Below, piece by piece: positions 7,309 to 12,587 of a stretch of 15,846 nucleotides of DNA. Source of the DNA: an uncultured Clostridia bacterium (GTDB taxonomy: Bacteria; Bacillota; Clostridia; Christensenellales; Aristaeellaceae); NCBI GenBank assembly GCA_937906775.1, contig CALCUD010000018.1, positions 1 to 15,846 on the forward strand. Reading direction: 5' to 3'. The notes beneath the pieces were generated by a model, which was not told the DNA's origin, did no database searches, and saw nothing but the letters and a program-made list of their open reading frames with translations. The translations under genes and the position numbers were made by a program. Position 1 is the first letter of the stretch; each line of letters begins with the position of its first letter.

Positions 7309-7544
7309 CTGTTAATTGGCAGGAAATGCGGTTTCTGCGGGCTTTTGTTCCGGATAGTAGAATATAGCCTGAACCGCAGAAAACGCAAGGAAGGACTGTT
7401 GCAACAGCCTCAAATCGAATATCATGACAAATCAGCAGACTGTGCCCACACCAGCCTGCTTTTTTGATGCCCGTTCGGGAGGCTATACCCGAAACTTCAA
7501 AGCAGGAAGGGACCTGCATAAAAAACCGAAGGAGGAAAGATACT
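7309..7544 (+). ncRNA. Structured leader upstream of the GP20-type scaffold gene
   Basis: This 236-base gap has no good reading frame but many inverted repeats. The first is GCGGTTTCTGCGG (7328-7340) with CCGCAGAAAACGC (7374-7386), 12 of 13 pairs over a 33-base loop. The second is the palindrome CTGTTGCAACAG (7396-7407). The third is CCTGCTTT (7455-7462) with AAAGCAGG (7499-7506), enclosing TTCGGG (7474-7479) with CCCGAA (7488-7493). The same GCAGG (7502-7506) can instead pair with CCTGC (7513-7517), and CTGCT (7456-7460) can pair with AGCAG (7434-7438) before a T6 run. These mutually exclusive pairings look like an attenuator or translational control element. Conserved RNA motifs named GP20-a and GP20-b have been described beside this scaffold gene family; I cannot test which, if either, this is. 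Confidence 0.55.
7434..7465 (+). terminator. Possible attenuator terminator in the scaffold leader
   Basis: AGCAG (7434-7438) can pair with CTGCT (7456-7460), which runs directly into a T row (7460-7465). A short inner TGT/ACA pairing is possible. The 3' arm is also part of the competing CCTGCTTT/AAAGCAGG helix, so formation of one prevents the other. The stem is short, so this is tentative. Confidence 0.3.
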
Positions 7545-8153
7545 ATGGATGTGACTACGCTCAAAGCCCACCTTGGCGCGGATCTGTTCAGCCAGGTGGA
7601 AACCGCTCTGCGGGATGTGGAAGGACTGACCATCATTCCGACCAACGACGGGAGCTGGGTTCCAAAAGCCCGGATCGATGAGGAAATGGGAAAGCAGAAA
7701 ACCCTCAAGGCAACGATCACCACACTGAATCAGCAGCTTGCGGAAGCAAAGCAGAAGGGTGACAGCGCGGACACGCTGCAGGCCACCATCGACACGCTCA
7801 AGCAGCAGGTGCAGGAGAGAGACAACACGATCACAGGCATGAAACGCTCCGGAAAGATCAGGGACGCTCTGATCAAGGCCAGGGTGCGGGATGCCGCGAT
7901 GGTGGAAAAGATACTGGATTCCAGTAAGATCGGCGAGGATGACAAGGGCAACCTGACCGGGCTTGACGACCAGATCAAGGCTTTGAAGGAAAGCTCCGGT
8001 TATCTGTTTTTCGAAGACCCCGGCAGGAAAGGCGGCTGGGGCGGAGGCAAGGACCCGCAGGGCGGAAACGGCGGGCCCGGAGGCAGCGGCAGCAACGGCA
8101 ACAGCGAGATCAACTCGATCATCCGTGCCGCGGCCGGACGCAATGTTGAATGA
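7545..8153 (+). CDS. Phage scaffold protein, GP20 (minor structural protein) family
   Basis: Scaffold proteins guide capsid assembly and leave before or during packaging. I choose ATG 7545 because AAGGAGGAAAG stands right before it; the frame extends upstream to 7464, but that part is the structured leader. The 202 residues show the family layout: N-terminal segment with the WVPKARIDEE motif (38-47), a heptad-rich coiled coil (about 44-97), a helical region with GKIRDALIKARVRDAAMVEKIL (about 103-125), and the conserved GLDDQIKALKES (139-150) and GYLF. Unusually, it then has a glycine-rich stretch (about 159-186, GGWGGGK, GGPGGSGS) before a short C-terminal helix, probably the flexible link to the capsid-binding tail. 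The major capsid gene follows after 47 bases. Confidence 0.92.
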   Translation: MDVTTLKAHLGADLFSQVETALRDVEGLTIIPTNDGSWVPKARIDEEMGKQKTLKATITTLNQQLAEAKQKGDSADTLQATIDTLKQQVQERDNTITGMKRSGKIRDALIKARVRDAAMVEKILDSSKIGEDDKGNLTGLDDQIKALKESSGYLFFEDPGRKGGWGGGKDPQGGNGGPGGSGSNGNSEINSIIRAAAGRNVE

Positions 8154-8200
8154 CCATTATTCAAAACATCAAACAGAAAAAGAAAGGAAAGTGAATCCCT

Positions 8201-9484
8201 ATGGCAATTATTGATCGCAGTGGTGCTGAGGTTCTGATCCCCGAGGAGAAATCGAGGGAAATTTTGCAGGCTGTTCCCGAACAGTCTATCGCGATGCGGC
8301 TGATGCGCCGCCTTCCGGACATGAGCTCCAAAACGCGCTCCATTCCCGTTTTAGGTTCCCTGCCCATGGCCTACTTTGTGGACGGCGATACCGGTATGAA
8401 GCAGACTACCAGCATGGGCTGGGATAATGTGAAGCTGTATGCTGAGGAGATCGCGTGCATCGTGCCGATCCCGGAAAACGTGCTGGATGATTCCGACTAT
8501 GATATCTGGGGCAATGTGGCTCCCCGCATGCGTGAAGCGATCGGCGCGGCCTTTGATAAAGCCGTTCTGCTCGGAACGAACAAGCCTTCCAACTTCCCTG
8601 TCGGAATCATTCCTGCCGCTGTGAACGCAGGCAATTACCTGACTCACCTGAACGGCGGGAACCTGTATCAGGAGCTGATGGGGGAAAACGGTCTGCTGAG
8701 CCTGATCGAAGCTGACGGCTACGTTCCCTCTGCTTATGTCGGCGCTATCAAGATGCGCAGCATCCTGCGCGGCGCTGTGGACAACAACGGCCTGCCGATC
8801 TTCGGCCGGGCTGTATACCGTGACGGTGCGCAGGGCAAGAGCGTGTATGAATTGGACGGCGCCGAAGCGATGTTCCCCAAGAGCGAGATCATGGATCCCG
8901 AACAGGTCCTGCTTCTGGGCGGCGACTGGAGCCAGGCCGTGTGGGCCATGCGCACCGATATCACCACCAAGCTGCTGACCGAAGCGGTGATCCAGGACCC
9001 CAGCACGAAGGAGATCGTGTATAACCTCGCGCAGCAGGATATGGTCGCTCTCCGCGTTGTGTTCCGCGCTGGATGGGCGATGCCGAACCCCGTAAACCGT
9101 GTAAATCCCACCAAAGCTACCCGCTATCCCTTTGCGGTGCTGAAGCCCTCCTCGCTTACCGTGATCGAGGCTGCCAACTACAATGTGACTCAGCCTGTCA
9201 AGAGTGCGACTCCTCAGTCCACTCACGCATCCGGAACCGGTTACACCGCGGCCATTACCTGGACGCCGTCCGCCTCGACCTTTGCCGGCAATACGGTTTA
9301 TACCGCAAATGTCGTGCTGACCGCGGATGAGGGCTATGCGTTCGCCAATGATTTCGGAAAAGCTGATATCACCGGGCTTCCCGCCGTATCCGGAAGCGGT
9401 GCGACCGCGACCAAGGTCACCGTAACCCGTGACAGCGCTTCTCAGGTCACGATCGAAGTGAAGTACGTGGCGACCGCAGCCTGA
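8201..9484 (+). CDS. Major capsid protein, HK97 fold, with C-terminal Ig-like domain
   Basis: The main head shell protein, 427 residues. Residues 1 to about 326 are the HK97-type fold: N-terminal arm (SIAMRLMRRLPDMSSKTRSIPVL), E-loop region (MAYFVDGDTGMKQTTSMGWDNVKL), spine helix (IWGNVAPRMREAIGAAFDKAVLLG), and the A/P domain ending with VALRVVFRAGWAMPNP. Residues about 327-427 form an added Ig-like module (GTGYTAAITWTPSASTF, NTVYTANVVLTADEGYAF), of a kind found repeated in secreted Clostridia proteins. In phage capsids such domains sit on the outer surface and can bind carbohydrates or mucus. The ATG at 8201 has AAAGGAAAG about 10 bases upstream. Codon use is the most biased of the window, fitting high expression. 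Confidence 0.94.
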   Translation: MAIIDRSGAEVLIPEEKSREILQAVPEQSIAMRLMRRLPDMSSKTRSIPVLGSLPMAYFVDGDTGMKQTTSMGWDNVKLYAEEIACIVPIPENVLDDSDYDIWGNVAPRMREAIGAAFDKAVLLGTNKPSNFPVGIIPAAVNAGNYLTHLNGGNLYQELMGENGLLSLIEADGYVPSAYVGAIKMRSILRGAVDNNGLPIFGRAVYRDGAQGKSVYELDGAEAMFPKSEIMDPEQVLLLGGDWSQAVWAMRTDITTKLLTEAVIQDPSTKEIVYNLAQQDMVALRVVFRAGWAMPNPVNRVNPTKATRYPFAVLKPSSLTVIEAANYNVTQPVKSATPQSTHASGTGYTAAITWTPSASTFAGNTVYTANVVLTADEGYAFANDFGKADITGLPAVSGSGATATKVTVTRDSASQVTIEVKYVATAA

Positions 9485-9504
9485 TCGGATCAGGAGGCGC
9501 GGAA

Positions 9505-9717
9505 ATGAAAATTCGACTGACAAAGCCTCTTCCGCAGCCTGAATACCGCAGAGTCATTCCGGCAGGCACTGTCATTGACGCGCCTCCCGCGCTCTCAGAG
9601 CATCTTCTGCGCATTGGTATAGGTGAACCTGTCCAACGCGCAGAAGCGCCCAGGAGCCCCGCGGAGACGCCTGAAATGAAGCCTTCTGCGAGGAAGAGAG
9701 GAAAGTGCCATGCCTGA
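9505..9717 (+). CDS. Small phage protein between capsid and head-tail adaptor
   Basis: The 70-residue protein starts at ATG 9505 behind CAGGAGGCG. It begins with a short beta-type segment (MKIRLTKPLPQPEYRRVIPAGTVIDAPPALSEHLLRIG, in pieces) and ends with a basic, proline-rich tail. Short proteins of this shape commonly sit just after the capsid gene in Firmicutes phages; the function is not known. Its stop overlaps the start of the next gene by 8 bases. Confidence 0.7.
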   Translation: MKIRLTKPLPQPEYRRVIPAGTVIDAPPALSEHLLRIGIGEPVQRAEAPRSPAETPEMKPSARKRGKCHA

Positions 9718-10060
9718 TTTTCACACCTGGACCGGAACAGCGACGGAAGAAGAAACGCTGATGATGCAGGAAAGAATGAAGCTTTTCATCTTTCCGAACG
9801 AAGCGGAAACCGAAGAAGAACAGGCCGCGTTTGAACAGGCTGTTCAATATCAAATCGCGCATGAAAAGACCCTTCTGGAACAGCACGGCGAGATCCCGGA
9901 CGGAGTGAATTCATTCAAGATCGGAGATTTCTCCATGACCTTTGAAGCCGGAGCGAACAGACCAGGCTTGAATCGGAACACGATATGCGAAGCAGCGCGA
10001 TCGGTGCTGCTGCGGGCCGGTCTTCTTTACAGGGGGCTGCCGAGAGAGGTGATGGAATGA
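9710..10060 (+). CDS. Head-tail adaptor (gp15-like connector), likely
   Basis: The 116-residue protein starts at ATG 9710, inside the end of the preceding gene, with AGAGGAAAG upstream. It is acidic at the N-terminus (TATEEETLMM) and ends in a conserved-looking helix (RNTICEAARSVLLRAGLLYRGLP). By position, directly after the capsid and before the head closure protein, and by helical character, it is likely the adaptor ring that binds the portal, like SPP1 gp15. I infer the role from position more than from a motif. Its stop overlaps the next ATG as ATGA. Confidence 0.65.
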   Translation: MPDFHTWTGTATEEETLMMQERMKLFIFPNEAETEEEQAAFEQAVQYQIAHEKTLLEQHGEIPDGVNSFKIGDFSMTFEAGANRPGLNRNTICEAARSVLLRAGLLYRGLPREVME

Positions 10061-10371
10061 GCATGATCTCATTTCTGCTGAAACAGACGGCAACGGTACG
10101 CCCTTTTATCCGTTACGCGAACGGAGAGGATCTTTACGGAGAGCCGGAAACGCGCAAATGCCGGATTCAGAGAAGGCGTGATCTTGAGCACACTTACAAA
10201 AACCCGGACGGGACGATGGATCAGGTGATCGCAAGAGCCAAATTGTTCTGCGAAGGGGAGCCGATCCCGGAAAGGTCCATGGTGACCGTGGATGGGATTG
10301 AGTATATCGTGATCGAGTGCTACCGTGCGGTCGGATTCAAAGAGGATCATCTTGAGGTGGTGCTGCAATGA
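10057..10371 (+). CDS. Head closure / stopper protein (Minor_capsid_1-like)
   Basis: The 104-residue protein is predicted beta-rich (MVTVDGIEYIVIECYRAV near the C-terminus), as expected for the SPP1 gp16-type stopper that closes the connector after packaging. The ATG at 10057 is chosen because it overlaps the previous stop as ATGA and GAGAGAGGTG precedes it; an in-frame ATG at 9985 would extend into the previous gene. Its own stop overlaps the next ATG (10368) as ATGA. The protein resembles the Minor_capsid_1 family of Firmicutes phages. Confidence 0.75.
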   Translation: MSMISFLLKQTATVRPFIRYANGEDLYGEPETRKCRIQRRRDLEHTYKNPDGTMDQVIARAKLFCEGEPIPERSMVTVDGIEYIVIECYRAVGFKEDHLEVVLQ

Positions 10372-10730
10372 GCGGCAAATTCAAGGTGAAAGTACGGCTT
10401 GACAAGGCCAAAATCAAAAACGTGACACGGCAATGCACGCAGAAAGGGACCTGGTCCGCGCTGGATCATCTGGCCGCTGTGAGCAAGCAGCAGGTTCCTC
10501 TCGATCAGGGGCCGCTGAAAAACTCCTGCTATGTGGACGTAAACGAAGATGGAAGCAGCGGGACGGTATCATACGATACTCCGTATGCCGTTGTGCAGCA
10601 TGAGAACATGCAGTATCAGCATCAGCGCGGAAGAAAGGCCAAATACCTTGAAGACCCGGCCAACGACACTTCTGTTCAGAACGAGATGCGCAATCTGATC
10701 AGAAGGGCCTATGAAGAACAGATGGGGTGA
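10368..10730 (+). CDS. Tail completion / neck protein (Minor_capsid_2-like)
   Basis: The 120-residue basic protein starts at ATG 10368 in an ATGA overlap. The line VPLDQGPLKNSCYV followed by SYDTPYAVVQHENM, and an HQRGRKAKYLEDPAND stretch near the C-terminus, is the typical pattern of Minor_capsid_2/HK97 gp10-like proteins. These sit at the head-tail joint and help tail attachment or completion. Operon position between stopper and tail terminator agrees. Confidence 0.82.
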   Translation: MSGKFKVKVRLDKAKIKNVTRQCTQKGTWSALDHLAAVSKQQVPLDQGPLKNSCYVDVNEDGSSGTVSYDTPYAVVQHENMQYQHQRGRKAKYLEDPANDTSVQNEMRNLIRRAYEEQMG

Positions 10731-10735
10731 ACGGA

Positions 10736-11119
10736 ATGAACCTGATGGAAGAAATAGCGAAGCATCTTGAGTGGTGCGGTTTCGGCACCGCGGCAGATGA
10801 GGAGACGGACGGAAACATCCACTGGGGACGGATGCCGGATTTCCCGGATGACTGCATCTGCGTTTACTCCACGGACAGCGGCGTGGGAGGCTCGGATTCC
10901 ACTGCAAGGCTGCAGATCATGAACCGGGCAAAAAGCACACGCACCGCTTATGAGGTGTCTGAGGAGATCGCACAGGAATTGGACGAATTCAACGGTTTTC
11001 TGTGCGGGGACGGAAGGATGGCAATCATCAGCGTGATCAACCCCGCGACAGGCCTTGGGCCGGACACCAAAAAGCGGGAAGTGTATGTTACGAATATCAC
11101 AGTGAAATACTGTGGATAA
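10736..11119 (+). CDS. Tail terminator-like protein (Minor_capsid_3-like)
   Basis: The 127-residue protein resembles Minor_capsid_3, which by position corresponds to the SPP1 gp17/tail terminator that caps the tail tube. I choose ATG 10736 because GGGGTGA (10724-10730) lies 5 bases before it; a GTG at 10727 overlapping the previous stop (GTGA) would add three residues and is also possible. Conserved-looking parts are the acidic loop (HWGRMPDFPDD) and a central helix (AYEVSEEIAQELDEF). The C-terminus is beta (REVYVTNITVKYCG). Confidence 0.8.
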   Translation: MNLMEEIAKHLEWCGFGTAADEETDGNIHWGRMPDFPDDCICVYSTDSGVGGSDSTARLQIMNRAKSTRTAYEVSEEIAQELDEFNGFLCGDGRMAIISVINPATGLGPDTKKREVYVTNITVKYCG

Positions 11120-11135
11120 AGAAAGGATGATAGAC

Positions 11136-11879
11136 ATGAAAGGACGCAAAAACGGATGCCCTACGAACATCCGCAACTGGAGCATCTCTATTCAGGACAA
11201 GACCCAGGTGTCCGAAACCTTTGTGCGCATCAAAGGGCTTGAGGAAATGACCAGGAGCACGGACAGCGACACAGAGGACGGCTCCGCGAACACCGATCTG
11301 TGGGAAGAACCTTATGTAACGAAGCGCAGCGGATCCCTTACCCTGTCCGGAAAGCCCAAGGTTGATGCCGCGACCGGAGAAGTGGACCCCGGTCAGCAGA
11401 TCCTGGACGATTATGCCGGAAACGGCTTCTGCGACGAAGACGTTACGCTGAAGATCGTTGACCCGTATGGCAACGCGATCGTTGCCGACTTCATCGTGAC
11501 CGGAAGCGAAGCATCCACTGACGAAGATGAGGATTCCAAGAGCTGGGATCTTGAACAGGTTGGAGAGGCCGAAAACCTGCCTTATGTGCAATTGTCCGGC
11601 GTCAGCCTGAAGGATGGAAGCACAGCTGCTACCTCGCTATCGCTGAATGTCGGTGACGCGGCAAAGATCATCACCATTGTATTCACGCCTGACAATGCCA
11701 GCAACCAGCGCTTCAGGATCAGCGCGAGCAATAAGAAAGTCGCGTCCGTTGGCAACATCACCGACAACTCTTTCGCTGTCACTCCGCTGACTGCCGGCAC
11801 TTCGAAGATCGTAGTGACCACGGTAAACGGAGCAAAGACCGCTACGTTGAACGTGACGGTCAGCGAAGACGACGATTGA
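11136..11879 (+). CDS. Major tail (tube) protein with C-terminal BIG2-type Ig-like domain
   Basis: This protein stacks in hexameric rings to form the tail tube. ATG 11136 is chosen because GAAAGGATGA lies about 9 bases upstream; an upstream GTG at 11112 would overlap the previous gene. Residues 1 to about 150 are the tube domain, beta-rich, with KRSGSLTLSGKPKVD and the acidic loop ASTDEDEDSKSW. Residues about 151-247 form a BIG2-like Ig domain (SLSLNVGDAAKI, KKVASVGNITDNSFAVTPLTAGTSKIVVT, in pieces) which would project from the tube surface. The end is acidic (SEDDD). Total 247 residues. Ig-like additions to tube proteins are known in siphoviruses and are thought to bind cell-surface glycans. 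Confidence 0.9.
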   Translation: MKGRKNGCPTNIRNWSISIQDKTQVSETFVRIKGLEEMTRSTDSDTEDGSANTDLWEEPYVTKRSGSLTLSGKPKVDAATGEVDPGQQILDDYAGNGFCDEDVTLKIVDPYGNAIVADFIVTGSEASTDEDEDSKSWDLEQVGEAENLPYVQLSGVSLKDGSTAATSLSLNVGDAAKIITIVFTPDNASNQRFRISASNKKVASVGNITDNSFAVTPLTAGTSKIVVTTVNGAKTATLNVTVSEDDD

Positions 11880-11883
11880 TCCG

Positions 11884-11925
11884 GATATTCCGCGCCGGGA
11901 ACCGTGCTGATTCCCGGCGCATATC
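11884..11925 (+). terminator. Strong intergenic hairpin after the tail tube gene
   Basis: GCGCCGGGAA (11892-11901) and TTCCCGGCGC (11911-11920) make a perfect, GC-rich 10-bp stem with a 9-base loop. GATAT (11884-11888) and ATATC (11921-11925) can add five more pairs across a 3-base bulge. Only a short T row follows (11927-11930), so termination would be partial. It could lower expression of the chaperone and tape measure genes relative to the abundant tube protein, or protect the 3' end of the upstream transcript. Confidence 0.6.
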
Positions 11926-11944
11926 ATTTTAGGAGGGACATAAA

Positions 11945-12322
11945 ATGGCAGGACGTACACTGAATTTCGATAATTTCATGGTTGAGAAAAATCAGGAGCC
12001 GATCATGGTGACGGTGTTCGGCAAGGAATATCCTGTGAAACCCCAGATCCCGGCTGTTGTGATGGTCACCCTGGCACGGACGAATGATACGAACATCTCG
12101 GAATTTGAAGCAACGAAGATGCTGCTCAATGCCGGGGATATTCTTTTCGGCAGGGACGCGATCAGCGAGTTCTGCGCGAAGGGAATGCAGAGTGAACAGC
12201 TGATCCAGCTGATCAAAATGGTTTTCGAAACGATCAGCGGGAAAGACGTTGACGGAGACGATGTGGAAGAAATGAGCGACGAGGACAGCATGGTTTCCAC
12301 TCCGTCCAAGGCAAAAAAGTAA
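11945..12322 (+). CDS. Tail assembly chaperone, G product
   Basis: The 125-residue protein starts at ATG 11945 behind AGGAGGG (11931-11937). By position between tube and tape measure genes it is the G-type chaperone that coats the tape measure before the tube polymerises. The body is helical (ISEFEATKMLLNAGDILFG, MQSEQLIQLIKMVFETIS) and the C-terminal 25 residues are acidic then basic, probably flexible. The last codons form the slippery site A AAA AAG before the TAA at 12320-12322. In lambda and many siphoviruses G and GT are made in a fixed ratio by -1 frameshifting. Confidence 0.88.
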   Translation: MAGRTLNFDNFMVEKNQEPIMVTVFGKEYPVKPQIPAVVMVTLARTNDTNISEFEATKMLLNAGDILFGRDAISEFCAKGMQSEQLIQLIKMVFETISGKDVDGDDVEEMSDEDSMVSTPSKAKK

Positions 12323-12582
12323 ACCTGCTCTACGTATGGGACGCGGTCGAGGCTGATTTTCTTCGGGATTACGGCATCGATCTGGTAGAGCAGATAGACA
12401 GCATGTCATGGCGTAAATTTTCTAATCTGTTTCGGAATTTGAGCCCGTACGGAGCTGTCGCGTCCCAAATCGAAGCAATGAAGCACAAACCGAACGAAGA
12501 AATGACCGCAGAAGAAGGACGCTCTCAGGCAGCGGCCTTTTTTGCGTCCGTATTATCTTCAAGCGGGAATGACAGGAGGTGA
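11945..12582 (+). CDS. Tail assembly chaperone GT, made by -1 frameshift (join 11945-12319, 12319-12582)
   Basis: Slipping back one base at A AAA AAG (12313-12319) joins the 125 G residues to 87 more, giving 212 residues and stop TGA at 12580-12582. The T part (LLYVWDAVEADFLRDYGIDL, then MSWRKFSNLFRNL) resembles Gp15-type phage proteins, which are the usual T partners. The T frame has no ATG before 12403, where no ribosome binding site is seen and the conserved start of the domain would be lost, so it cannot be expressed well on its own. The T part is expected to bind the tube protein while the G part holds the tape measure. The end overlaps the ribosome binding site of the tape measure gene (AGGAGGTGA, 12574-12582). 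Confidence 0.82.
12313..12319 (+). other. -1 programmed ribosomal frameshift site A AAA AAG
   Basis: In the G frame the codons read GCA AAA AAG TAA, so the heptamer is in the correct phase. A AAA AAG is the same efficient slippery sequence used in E. coli dnaX. The zero-frame stop follows at once, and the -1 frame then runs open for 87 codons with the expected T protein. I see no clear stimulatory Shine-Dalgarno 10-14 bases upstream. Confidence 0.85.
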
Positions 12583-12587
12583 GATCA

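Noticed and set aside
7464..7544. Upstream extension of the scaffold frame
   Set aside because: The extension lacks a good ribosome binding site and covers the structured leader, while ATG 7545 has an ideal AAGGAGG and gives the normal N-terminus of the family.
8351..9523. Long minus-strand frame (390 codons)
   Set aside because: It lies antisense to the major capsid gene, whose strongly biased codon use keeps the opposite frame free of stops. The peptide is His/Gly/Arg-rich without any recognisable fold, and there is no ribosome binding site.
9985..10056. Upstream start for the head closure gene
   Set aside because: It would overlap the previous gene by 76 bases. The ATG at 10057 in an ATGA overlap fits the pattern of its neighbours.
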